Under the pieces are notes generated by a model. The model worked only from the letters and a program-made list of their open reading frames with translations, had not been told where the DNA came from and ran no database searches. Below, piece by piece: positions 1 to 7,278 of a stretch of DNA of 58,094 nt. Each line of letters opens with the position of its first letter. Within the stretch, counting starts at the first letter, position 1. The DNA lies in NCBI GenBank assembly GCA_012520845.1, contig JAAYNL010000011.1:1-58094 (forward strand), read 5' to 3'. This stretch comes from Thermoplasmatales archaeon (GTDB taxonomy: Archaea; Thermoplasmatota; Thermoplasmata; Methanomassiliicoccales; Methanomethylophilaceae). Both the position numbers and the translations under genes were made by a program.

Positions 1-345
1 AAAAAACTAAATATTTGAAAAACAAGGAAAAACGAGCGCTGATCCGTCGGGAACGGCGTGGGGGAACGGGGGAAACTGCTTCAAAACGGCCCTGGCGGGA
101 TCATCTGCCATTTACCGAACAGAGTAGCCGACGACAGGGTGTGCGAATATTCCTAAACCGTGTTCTGAAATATCGATCTGCGAAACACAGGCCTAGAAAC
201 ATAGAGTTTCTTTTCACATAATGGATAAAATGGATGCGGTATTCGATGCCGCAGGCGCATTCCTTGCCATTCATAATCGAAAAACCACCCGATTGAAAGA
301 TTCGCAACGCGTCTGTTTATGGATTCGCAACATAAATAATCCAAT
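1..345. other. AT-rich intergenic stretch without a convincing gene
   Basis: No reading frame here looks like a protein: the short open frames are arginine-rich or run into the operator repeats. I see one short direct repeat, GATTCGCAAC at 299-308 and again at 322-331. The stretch is probably the upstream region of the ATPase gene that starts at 434. Confidence 0.4.
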
Positions 346-396
346 AATGGTAAAAAAATACCATTTTATTTCTAATTGGTAAAAAAATACCATTTT
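346..396 (+). promoter_or_regulatory. Duplicated palindromic operator upstream of the DUF234 ATPase
   Basis: Two near-identical units lie 29 bp apart. The first has arms AATGGTA (346-352) and TACCATT (359-365) around an A6 spacer. The second has arms TGGTA (377-381) and TACCA (388-392) around the same spacer. They lie just upstream of the TATA-like box at 404-411, where a repressor or activator would bind. The palindromes are read directly; the function is inferred. Confidence 0.6.
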
Positions 397-403
397 CAAA
401 ACA

Positions 404-411
404 TTTATAAA
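404..411 (+). promoter_or_regulatory. TATA-like box for the DUF234 ATPase
   Basis: The sequence TTTATAAA lies about 26 nt upstream of the GTG at 434. This matches the spacing seen in front of many other genes in the window and implies a very short leader or a leaderless transcript. Confidence 0.55.
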
Positions 412-433
412 AAAAGAACACCTCCCACATATC

Positions 434-1816
434 GTGGAATTCATCGGGAGAAAAAAGGAGCTGTCAATGCTGGAAGGGCTGTACGCCAGGGACGGCCCCT
501 CGACGGCGTTGGTGTACGGCCGCAGACGCATCGGGAAAACCTTCCTTCTCGAACGTTTCTGCGAAGGGAAAAGGCATCTGTTCATACGCCCGGTTTTGGC
601 TTCCGAGAGAATAAACCTCGAATACCTTTCCGAGGCCGTTTCCGAGCACGTGGGCTCCGAAATGGGGCCGTACGCAAACTACCGCAAATTCCTCAGCGAC
701 CTCGGCGAGATTTGCCGCGATGAGAAAACCGTCGTCGTGATCGACGAATTCCCATACCTGACGGGCGGTTGCCCCGAACTGTCTTCGTATCTGCAGCATT
801 TCATCGACGGCACGCTCCGGCGCACCGAATCGATGCTGATTCTATGCGGGTCGTCGATATCGGCGATGAGATCCGAATTCGCCGATTCGGGCACCCCGCT
901 GTTCGGACGGTTCGACAGGACGATAGAACTAACCCAGATGCCTCTCGGCGAATGCAGGCTGTTCCACCCGAACATGTCGGAAATCGATTGCCTCCGCCTG
1001 TACATGACCGTGGGCGGCGTGCCCAAATACCACGCCGAGATCCGGCAGGACACCTACGAGGACGCCCTGATGGAGAATTACCTGGGAGGCGGATGGATGG
1101 CCGACGAGGCGGGCTTCCTGCTGGCGTCCGAATTCGGAAATCCCCGCAGGCATGCCGACGTCGTTTCCGCCGTGTCCGGGGGAGCCGTCAGGCTCAAGGA
1201 GATTTCCGAAAGGGTCGGGATGGACCCGAGCAATTGCCAAAGGGTGATACATGACCTGCTCGGGATCGGCATCCTCGGGACCGTCAACCCCATGATGGAT
1301 GCCCCGAAAAGGCCGACGTATTTCATAAAGGACCATATGTTCGCCTTCGACCAGGACATACTCAAACGCAGGAGGACGTTGGTTTCGTCCATGGATGGCG
1401 GCGGCGCGGTCAGGGCGTTGGACCATCACCTGAGGACCTATTTCGGCCACAGGTTCGAATTGGTGTGCATGGACCATCTGTCGAGGAGCAGGAACGTGCT
1501 CGAAATAGGCAAATGGTGGCGAGGCGGCGCGGACGGCCACGCCGAGATCGACATCGTCGCAACCGTGCTTGAGGACGGGCTGAAGTACGACGTCTTCGGC
1601 GAATGCAAATTCAGGGAAACCCCCGTCGGGTTCGCGGAATTGGACGAGTTGGATATGAAGACCCAGAGGTTCTCCAAAAACGCGAACGTGCGTCTTATGC
1701 TGTTTTCCGCATCCGGCTTCAAAGACCACCTCCGGGGCATCGCCGACGACGCCGGGGTTAAACTCGTCGGGCTCGACGAGTTGTTCGGCAGGAAGGCGCC
1801 GGACGGCCTGCGCTGA
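434..1816 (+). CDS. Archaeal AAA ATPase with C-terminal DUF234 nuclease-like domain
   Basis: A 460-residue protein of the archaeal ATPase_2/DUF234 type. The P-loop GRRRIGKT is at about residues 29-36 and Walker B (VVVIDEF) at about 100-106. A winged-helix-like section follows (about 235-300). The C-terminal part carries E-I-D at 371-373 and E-C-K at 390-392, spaced as in PD-(D/E)XK nucleases. The start is GTG, chosen because the FIGRKKEL motif typical of the family N-terminus follows directly and a TATA-like box sits 26 nt upstream. It stands alone, with a duplicated palindrome in its promoter. The family is abundant in archaea, is often accessory and has no settled function; a role in defence or mobile-element biology is possible but unproven. 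Confidence 0.85.
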   Translation: MEFIGRKKELSMLEGLYARDGPSTALVYGRRRIGKTFLLERFCEGKRHLFIRPVLASERINLEYLSEAVSEHVGSEMGPYANYRKFLSDLGEICRDEKTVVVIDEFPYLTGGCPELSSYLQHFIDGTLRRTESMLILCGSSISAMRSEFADSGTPLFGRFDRTIELTQMPLGECRLFHPNMSEIDCLRLYMTVGGVPKYHAEIRQDTYEDALMENYLGGGWMADEAGFLLASEFGNPRRHADVVSAVSGGAVRLKEISERVGMDPSNCQRVIHDLLGIGILGTVNPMMDAPKRPTYFIKDHMFAFDQDILKRRRTLVSSMDGGGAVRALDHHLRTYFGHRFELVCMDHLSRSRNVLEIGKWWRGGADGHAEIDIVATVLEDGLKYDVFGECKFRETPVGFAELDELDMKTQRFSKNANVRLMLFSASGFKDHLRGIADDAGVKLVGLDELFGRKAPDGLR

Positions 1817-1829
1817 GGCCCTTGGAGCA

Positions 1830-2567
1830 TCACTCGGACGCTTCTTCCCCGTTTCCTTCCCCGGTCCCGCCCTCTTCCTTCCTCTTGGTGACCCAGTTCT
1901 CGACGAAGTCGATGGAGTCCACGTCCAGGATTTCCCTGACGTGGCCGACGATGCGGAACTTGGCCATGAGCCAGGCCTCGTTGAACTTGGCCATGTCCGA
2001 AATCGTGACGATGGCCTTGTCCTCGGTGACCTCGAAGCCGAAGCCCTCGGAGGTCCCGAACGAGGACTCGACGATTGCCCTGAGCTTCTCGTCGTCGCCC
2101 TTGATGATTTCCGTGGCGGTCATGACGTACCTCAGGTCCTTGCCCGCGAGGGGGTTGTTGAAGTCCACCTTCACCCTGCCGGCGGCGACGGAGACGACGG
2201 TGCCGCGGCGGTTGCCCAGGGTGACCTCGAGGCCGGGGTAGGGGTTGATTTCCATCTTGTGGAACTCCCTGGCGGGGTGCACCTCGACGAGTTTCGGGTC
2301 CCTCTCGCCGGGGCCCTCCTCCTTGGGGACCTCGACGGTGAACTCCTTGCCGACCTCGGCGCCGTCGAGGGCCGCCTCGATGGCGGGGTACAGCCCGCCG
2401 GAGCCGACCACGTATGGCATGGGGGCGTAGACGTAGCCCTCGTTGTGGAAGCCGGCCCCCTTGGCCTTTTCCTCGTCGGTCGTGTCGTAAAGCACGTCGC
2501 CCTCGGCGATGTACGCGTCGTATTTTATGCGGACGATGTCGCCCTTCTTGATTTTCCCTTTCGCCAT
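1830..2567 (-). CDS. FKBP-type peptidyl-prolyl isomerase, long archaeal form
   Basis: 245 residues. The FKBP core near the N-terminus (KKGDIVRIKYDAYI, later PYVVGSGGLYPAIEAAL) is interrupted by a SlyD-like insert-in-flap domain (LEVTLGNRRGTVVSV, DFNNPLAGKDL), as in archaeal long FKBPs. The C-terminal third (about 155-245) is the extra domain of that class, ending in a charged Glu/Gly tail. It should be a cytosolic proline isomerase and chaperone. The ATG at 2567 has a GGTG-type ribosome binding site. A TATA-like element and a palindrome lie at 2604-2626. It converges with the ATPase gene. Confidence 0.93.
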   Translation of the reverse strand: MAKGKIKKGDIVRIKYDAYIAEGDVLYDTTDEEKAKGAGFHNEGYVYAPMPYVVGSGGLYPAIEAALDGAEVGKEFTVEVPKEEGPGERDPKLVEVHPAREFHKMEINPYPGLEVTLGNRRGTVVSVAAGRVKVDFNNPLAGKDLRYVMTATEIIKGDDEKLRAIVESSFGTSEGFGFEVTEDKAIVTISDMAKFNEAWLMAKFRIVGHVREILDVDSIDFVENWVTKRKEEGGTGEGNGEEASE

Positions 2568-2603
2568 TTCAACACCTTTCGGTAAACGGTCCTATGCCCG
2601 TCC

Positions 2604-2620
2604 AATAACGGCGCGTTATT
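2604..2620 (-). promoter_or_regulatory. Palindrome in the FKBP promoter
   Basis: Arms AATAACG (2604-2610) and CGTTATT (2614-2620) around GCG form a perfect inverted repeat. Read on the minus strand it overlaps and follows the TATA-like sequence TTTAATAA, so a bound protein would sit at the start site. No regulator is identified. Confidence 0.4.
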
Positions 2621-2634
2621 AAAGGTTGCCCATC

Positions 2635-2661
2635 GCCGCCCGCCGCGGGGCCCCGGGCGGC
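2635..2661 (-). terminator. GC-rich hairpin after the YdeI-like gene
   Basis: Arms GCCGCCCG (2635-2642) and CGGGCGGC (2654-2661) sit directly after the stop codon at 2662-2664. Read on the minus strand, a T-containing stretch (CCTTTAATAA) follows about 10 nt further on. This is a plausible terminator, not a classic T-tract one. Confidence 0.4.
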
Positions 2662-3234
2662 TCAATAGTCCAGCAGCCTGCCGTAATCGTTCCAGTTGCC
2701 GTACGTCTTCCCCTTCCTGGTCTCCTCCACCAGCCGGCGCAGCACCCTCCCGTAGGATCCGGGATGACGGCGCCGGTAGGACTCGAGGTTGGATGCCCTG
2801 ACCCTTTGGTAGAGTGGATGGAACGACGAAAACGTCTCCCAGACCCCCTCCTCCCTCAATACCCTCTCGGTTTCACCGTCGACGGCGAATTCCCCGTGGA
2901 AGTGCGGCGGGAGGACCGCCCTCCCGGCGTCCGTCATGAGGCCGAGCTTCTCGAGCCTCCTGACGCGCTCCATGTTGAGCTCGGTCCAGTTGCCCCCGTC
3001 CCTCCGCGGCGAGAAGCGCTGCATCGGCCTCCCGCCGATCCTCCTTATGGTGCTGTCGATCCACCCGAAGCAGAGCGCCTCCTCGACGGCGTCCACGTAC
3101 CAGAACCGCCCGTCGTCGGCGGGGCGGCCCCGCGCCACGTGCACGTAGCATTCCCGTTCCGTCCGCGAGTTGCGCTCCAGCCATTCCCTGAATTCCCGCC
3201 TCGACGTGACGTCGAGGACGTTTTCGCGGGCCAT
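2662..3234 (-). CDS. YdeI/OmpD-associated family protein
   Basis: A 190-residue protein resembling the YdeI/OmpD-associated family, whose bacterial members have been linked to bacteriocin tolerance but have no known biochemical role. Family-like motifs are the N-terminal SRREFREWLERN, the YVDAVEEALCFGWIDS segment at about 45-60, and RFSPRRDGGNWTELN. I chose the ATG at 3234 because the frame upstream of it runs back through tRNA-Thr at 3315-3391 and cannot be coding. Confidence 0.8.
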   Translation of the reverse strand: MARENVLDVTSRREFREWLERNSRTERECYVHVARGRPADDGRFWYVDAVEEALCFGWIDSTIRRIGGRPMQRFSPRRDGGNWTELNMERVRRLEKLGLMTDAGRAVLPPHFHGEFAVDGETERVLREEGVWETFSSFHPLYQRVRASNLESYRRRHPGSYGRVLRRLVEETRKGKTYGNWNDYGRLLDY

Positions 3235-3314
3235 GGCCGCCCCATGCGCCCACGGCGTGATAAACGGCTCGGGCGGGAAAACAATAATAAGGCGTCCCGC
3301 GTTGGAAGCGGTAC

Positions 3315-3391
3315 GCCACTTTTGCATAGCCCGGTAGTGCGGTTGACTTGTAATCAACAGGTCGGGGGTTCGAATCCCTCAAGTGGCTCCA
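3315..3391 (+). tRNA. tRNA-Thr (anticodon TGT)
   Basis: A complete cloverleaf. The acceptor arms are GCCACTT (3315-3321) and AAGTGGC (3381-3387); the D stem is GCA/TGC. The anticodon stem is GTTGA/TCAAC (3342-3346, 3354-3358) with anticodon TGT at 3349-3351. The T stem is GGGGG/CCCTC with loop TTCGAAT. The discriminator is T at 3388, as expected for archaeal tRNA-Thr, and CCA is encoded at 3389-3391. No intron is seen. Confidence 0.96.
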
Positions 3392-3410
3392 TCCCATCCC
3401 ATTCGCTTCG

Positions 3411-3460
3411 TTTACAATTTTCATGAGGGAACTATAACAGTGTTTTACAATTTTCATGAG
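3411..3460. repeat. 17-bp direct repeat just downstream of tRNA-Thr
   Basis: The 17-mer TTTACAATTTTCATGAG occurs at 3411-3427 and again at 3444-3460, 33 bp apart, close to three helical turns. It is AT-rich and not a copy of the tRNA 3' end, so it is not a simple attachment-site duplication. It may be an operator or a leftover of a lost accessory gene. Confidence 0.55.
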
Positions 3461-3502
3461 CGAACATGACGGAGGGCGCGAATCGCCGGATATGGATCGC
3501 CG

Positions 3503-4258
3503 TCAATCCCAGCTCCTCACTATCATGTAGTAGGCCACGGCGAAGAACACCAAAGCGTAAACGACGGTCACCAGGAAGGAGGCCCACGGGAAAGCCCATC
3601 CGAGGGCGGCGGCCCTAATGCAGGCGGTGGAATGGGTCAGGGGCAGCGCCTGTATCGCCGCCTGCGCCACGGCGGGGTACGCCGAGACCGAGAACATCGT
3701 TCCGCACAGGAAGGTCATCGGCATTATCACGAGGCTGTTGAACACGGAAAGGTCGGTGATGGCCCTGGCGAGCATCCCCGCCGTGACGCCGAGGAAGGCG
3801 AAGGCGAGGCAGGACACGGCCACCGACGCGATGAGCATCGGCGTTATGCGGAGCTCAGGGGCGATCGCCCAGCCCAGGGTAAGCAGCACGGCGGCGCCCA
3901 GCATGCCCCGGACGAAGCCCGCGGTAGATTTCCCCAGGACGATCGCCGGGGTCGAGATCGGGCACAGGGAAATCATGTCGAAGCTCGTGTGGAAAAGCCT
4001 CTGACCGAGTATCTTGCTGGCGGTGTTGGAGAAACAGGACGTCACGGTGGAAAGGGCGACGACCCCGGGTATGACGAACGCCGCGTACGTGACGCCCTCT
4101 ATTTTGCCGACTACGCTTCCGATGCCGAAGGTGAACGTGAACAGGTAAAGGAGGGGCATCACGAGCAGCGAGAGCATTACGGTGAGGATGTTCCTCCTCA
4201 GGTGGCGCAGGTCGGCCCAGGCGACCCTCAGGGCGTCGCCTATGATGTTCACGGTCAC
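3503..4258 (-). CDS. ABC-2 type transporter permease
   Basis: A 251-residue integral membrane protein of the ABC-2/DrrB type, with about six hydrophobic segments, starting near NILTVMLSLLVMPLLYLFTF and ending VVYALVFFAVAYYMIV. The start is the GTG at 4258, which overlaps the TGA of the ATPase gene by four bases (GTGA). A longer open frame reaching to 4693 is an antisense-like shadow of the ATPase gene. With the ATPase it should form an exporter; the substrate cannot be read from the sequence. Confidence 0.9.
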   Translation of the reverse strand: MTVNIIGDALRVAWADLRHLRRNILTVMLSLLVMPLLYLFTFTFGIGSVVGKIEGVTYAAFVIPGVVALSTVTSCFSNTASKILGQRLFHTSFDMISLCPISTPAIVLGKSTAGFVRGMLGAAVLLTLGWAIAPELRITPMLIASVAVSCLAFAFLGVTAGMLARAITDLSVFNSLVIMPMTFLCGTMFSVSAYPAVAQAAIQALPLTHSTACIRAAALGWAFPWASFLVTVVYALVFFAVAYYMIVRSWD

Positions 4259-5139
4259 AGGACCACCTTCGACATGTCCCATTGGACCTCCCTGCCCGTG
4301 CATTCCAGGAACGCGTCCTCCAACGTGGTCCTCCTCACCCTCGGCAAGGTCCCCTGCCCGAGGTCGGCCGCGAAGGCCCTTGCCGACTCCCTGTCGGGGA
4401 AGAACCTGAACTTCCGGAGGAGATCCTCGTCGTCGTATTCCACCGTTATTTTGCCGATGCCCTCGCAGAGCTCGGTGGGGGTGCCCAGCCTCCTGATTTT
4501 CCCGCCGTCGATGATGGCGACCCTGTCGCAGAGCTCCTCCGCCTCCTCGATGTAATGGGTGGTGAGGAATATCGTGGTACCGTTCTTGTTCAGCAGCCGA
4601 AGCAGGTTCCACAGGGCATGCCTCGACTGGGAATCCAACCCCGCGGTGGGCTCGTCCAGGAACAGGAGCGAGGGTTTGTGCATGAGGGTGCACACGATCA
4701 TCACCTTCCGCCTCCAGCCGCCGGAAAGCTCTATTATGTTGCGGTCCAGGAACGGGGTGAGCCCAACCGCCCCGGACAGCTCCTCAAGCCTGGGGGCGAT
4801 CTCCTTCCGGGGGACCTTCTGGAGCAGGGCATGGTAGATTATGTTGTCCCGGGCGGTGATGTCCCTGTCGAGGCTGTTCTGCTGGTGCACCACCCCTATG
4901 CGGGCCCTGATTTCGTGGAGGTTCTCCCGGACGTCCATGCCGTCGATCCGGATATTGCCGGAGGTCGGCCTGGAAATCGTCGTCAGCATCCTGATGGTGG
5001 TCGTTTTCCCGGCGCCGTTCGGGCCGAGGAAACCGTAGATCTCGCCTCTGCGGACGTTGACGTCGATGCCGTCCACGGCGGTGAAGTCGCCGAACCTCTT
5101 GACCAGGGACTCCGCCCTGATGATGTCCCCCACGTGCAT
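4255..5139 (-). CDS. ABC transporter ATP-binding protein (DrrA/CcmA type)
   Basis: 294 residues. The Walker A motif GPNGAGKT lies at about 39-46, the signature is the variant LSGGWRRK near 139-146, and Walker B (LLFLDEPTAGLD) precedes the H-loop (TTHYIEEAEE). The C-terminal tail after about residue 225 matches the DrrA-type extension. It powers the permease encoded 4 nt into its own 3' end. cbiC lies only 12 nt upstream on the same strand, so the three genes are probably one transcript. Confidence 0.93.
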   Translation of the reverse strand: MHVGDIIRAESLVKRFGDFTAVDGIDVNVRRGEIYGFLGPNGAGKTTTIRMLTTISRPTSGNIRIDGMDVRENLHEIRARIGVVHQQNSLDRDITARDNIIYHALLQKVPRKEIAPRLEELSGAVGLTPFLDRNIIELSGGWRRKVMIVCTLMHKPSLLFLDEPTAGLDSQSRHALWNLLRLLNKNGTTIFLTTHYIEEAEELCDRVAIIDGGKIRRLGTPTELCEGIGKITVEYDDEDLLRKFRFFPDRESARAFAADLGQGTLPRVRRTTLEDAFLECTGREVQWDMSKVVL

Positions 5140-5151
5140 GCGCCCCGGGGT

Positions 5152-5787
5152 TTACCATTCCCTTCCGAGGGAATAAAGCATCGCGTTGCAGATGGCGGCG
5201 GCGATGTTGCTCCCACCCTTCCTGCCCCTGGCGACGATGTATGGGACACCGGCCTCCATGATGCGCTCCTTGGACTCGACCACGTTGACGAACCCGACCG
5301 GGACGCCGACGACCAGGGCGGGCCTGACCTTCCCCGCCTTTATCATGTCGCAGAGGGAGAACAGCGCGGTGGGGGCGTTGCCTACGACGAATATCGCCCC
5401 GTCGCCGAATTCCCTGGCGCCCTTTTCCATGGCGACGGTGGACCTCGTGCATCCGCGGGCCTTGGCCTCCCTTACGACGTCCTCGTCGCTTATGAAGCAA
5501 TGGACGGAACCGCCGTGCTTCCCCAGGTGGTTCCTGTTTATCCCGGAGGCGGCCATCTTTGTGTCCGTGACGATCGGGGCGCCGTTCCTCAATGCCTCCA
5601 TGCCTATCCCGACGGCACCCTCGGAGAACGCGAGGTTGTCCGCGTAGTCGAAGTCCGCGGAGGTGTGGATGCATCTTTTCACCACGGAGAACTCCGGTTC
5701 GGGCCAGGTCCTGCCGCCGAGCTCGGCGGTGATGATGGCCATACTTTTTTCCTCAATCTCGTGAGGCCTGACGACGTCTAATTTCAT
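5152..5787 (-). CDS. cbiC: Cobalt-precorrin-8 methylmutase
   Basis: The 211-residue protein matches CbiC/CobH, which moves a methyl group from C-11 to C-12 of the corrin ring in cobamide synthesis. The catalytic histidine lies in KRCIHTSADFDYADNL (His41). Further family motifs are ALRNGAPIVTDTKMAASGI and VGVPVGFVNVVESKE. It is the only corrin-ring gene in the window, and heads what looks like an operon with an ABC exporter. Its upstream region carries repeated GGTCCAA sites. Methanogens need cobamides for methyl transfer. Confidence 0.95.
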   Translation of the reverse strand: MKLDVVRPHEIEEKSMAIITAELGGRTWPEPEFSVVKRCIHTSADFDYADNLAFSEGAVGIGMEALRNGAPIVTDTKMAASGINRNHLGKHGGSVHCFISDEDVVREAKARGCTRSTVAMEKGAREFGDGAIFVVGNAPTALFSLCDMIKAGKVRPALVVGVPVGFVNVVESKERIMEAGVPYIVARGRKGGSNIAAAICNAMLYSLGREW

Positions 5788-5816
5788 ATTATCAACCTAT
5801 ATCCTGGAACGGGTTT

Positions 5817-5859
5817 TGGTCCAATCTGAGCTGGACCATGGGTCCAATCGCGCATTGGA
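5817..5859 (-). promoter_or_regulatory. Repeated GGTCCAA elements upstream of cbiC
   Basis: GGTCCAATC occurs at 5818-5826 and 5841-5849. TGGTCCA (5817-5823) is the exact inverse of TGGACCA (5832-5838), and TCCAA/TTGGA pair again at 5843-5847 and 5855-5859. The cluster lies just downstream of a TATA-like TTTTAATAT (about 5858-5866) on the minus strand, near the expected start site. A repressor operator for the cbiC/ABC operon is inferred. Confidence 0.5.
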
Positions 5860-5933
5860 TATTAAAACGAAACGCGTCCGCCGCGTCGGCCTGACGGAAC
5901 CCCGTTTGTTCGGGCTCGCACCAATGTCGGGCA

Positions 5934-7133
5934 TCAGCCCGTTTTGCGCATCAGCCAATCAATCACGTTCGCGGCCCTTATCCCCCCGGGCGGCGTGGGA
6001 AATACCCTGTCCATCGTCAAAACGGTTTTGGGATAGTTGTCCGGAACCTTTTCCAGCGATGCGACCTCCCTATGAAACGTGGATGCCCCCTCGACCGTCT
6101 TAGCCACCTGGTAATATTCCATTGCGTCGCCCTTCGAGGCGACAAAATCGATTTCCCGGCCATAATGGCTGCCGGACTTCACGTCATAGCCGCGGCGGAG
6201 AAGCTCTAGGAAAACGACGTTCTCCAATACCCGGCCCACGTCCCCCATCCCACCGCCCAGGATGGCGTTGCGCATCCCGGTATCCGCTGCATAATACTTC
6301 TCGGTCGTCTTCAGAAGCTTCTTACCAAGCACGTCGTAACGATATGACTTGTAAACCAGGAAGGCGTCCTCGAGGGCGCGCAGATACCTCTGGACCGTGG
6401 CGGGGCTCACGGACAGTTCCTTTGCGATGTTTGCGGCGCTCGTGACATTTCCCACATTGGACATGAGGAATGCGGCGATACCGTCCAAAATCCCCATGTT
6501 GGACAACCCGAGGCAGGTGGACACGTCCTTTCGAAGCACCGTGGAATATATGCCTTTCAAAAAATCGTCGGTGCGCACTCCATCGTCCGGATCCACCATC
6601 GGCAAGGCCCCTTTGGCCATGTAATCCATGAACCTTTTGTCGATCGGGTTCAACGGGTCGGCCGGGTGCAACACAAGGTATTCGGGAAAGGATAGCGGCA
6701 GCATGTTCATCTCCACGTACCTTCCGGACAGGTATGTGGAAAGTTCGGAAGACAGCATGTAGGCGTTGGACCCGGTGACATAAACGTCGGCGTCGTAGTC
6801 CACGGAAAGGGAATTCATGGTGCGTTCCCAAGAGTCGACCCTATGCACCTCGTCAAGGAAAACGTATGCTCTCCTGTTTGGGTCGATCATGCCGTCGAGA
6901 AGTCCGTTCAGTTCCCTGTAATCCCCGATGCCGTCCATCTCTTTCGATTCGAAATTGAGAAAAAGAATGTCGTCACCATGGCCTTTTTTCCTGAGCCTGT
7001 CCATAAACTGCATCAAAAGGGTGGATTTCCCGCACCGCCTCATCCCGGTCACGATTTTGATTACATCGGTCCTGTCTTTCCAACCCCAGAGATAATCCAG
7101 ATAGTCATTCCTCAGGACCAGTTTCCGTTCCAT
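5934..7133 (-). CDS. AAA ATPase with C-terminal DUF4143 domain
   Basis: 399 residues from the ATG at 7133. The P-loop GMRRCGKST is at about 30-38 and Walker B (AYVFLDEVHRV) near 85-95. TGSNAYMLSSELSTYLSGRY is the usual sensor region. A winged helix (TSAANIAKELSVSPATVQRYL) precedes DUF4143, which contains the GREIDFVASKG motif. ATGs at 7139 and 7151 and a TTG at 7154 are alternatives; 7133 fits best with a TATA-like element (TATTTTAATAA) around 7158-7168. It is a solitary accessory gene whose upstream DNA is full of short palindromes. The cellular role of the family is unknown. Confidence 0.85.
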   Translation of the reverse strand: MERKLVLRNDYLDYLWGWKDRTDVIKIVTGMRRCGKSTLLMQFMDRLRKKGHGDDILFLNFESKEMDGIGDYRELNGLLDGMIDPNRRAYVFLDEVHRVDSWERTMNSLSVDYDADVYVTGSNAYMLSSELSTYLSGRYVEMNMLPLSFPEYLVLHPADPLNPIDKRFMDYMAKGALPMVDPDDGVRTDDFLKGIYSTVLRKDVSTCLGLSNMGILDGIAAFLMSNVGNVTSAANIAKELSVSPATVQRYLRALEDAFLVYKSYRYDVLGKKLLKTTEKYYAADTGMRNAILGGGMGDVGRVLENVVFLELLRRGYDVKSGSHYGREIDFVASKGDAMEYYQVAKTVEGASTFHREVASLEKVPDNYPKTVLTMDRVFPTPPGGIRAANVIDWLMRKTG

Positions 7134-7165
7134 GCACATGTTAGCGTCCATCAATTATTAAAATA

Positions 7166-7240
7166 TTGCAATCTATTGCAACATTTTCATTTCTATCGAA
7201 TGGTTTTAAAATTCGATTCAATATTTTCAATGCCTTGCAA
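7166..7240. promoter_or_regulatory. TTGCAA repeats and inverted repeat upstream of the first DUF4143 ATPase
   Basis: The self-complementary hexamer TTGCAA occurs at 7166-7171, 7176-7181 (one helical turn apart) and 7235-7240. Between them is a perfect inverted repeat, ATCGAAT (7195-7201) and ATTCGAT (7211-7217) with a 9-nt spacer. The cluster lies immediately upstream of the TATA-like box of the ATPase gene. Confidence 0.5.
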
Positions 7241-7278
7241 CGAACCGCCTCGTTTTGAAATGCCTGGGAAACGTGCCG

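Noticed and set aside
221-382. 53-codon frame starting ATG at 221 before the DUF234 ATPase
   Set aside because: It runs through both copies of the operator repeat and lacks a ribosome binding site or TATA-like box at the right spacing.
3315-3460. Integrase attachment site at tRNA-Thr
   Set aside because: No copy of the tRNA 3' end is seen nearby and no integrase gene is present in the window.
3503-4693. Single 396-codon frame joining an Arg/Gly-rich N-terminus to the ABC permease
   Set aside because: The first 145 codons are an out-of-frame reading of the ATPase gene. The GTG at 4258 overlapping the ATPase stop gives a normal permease.
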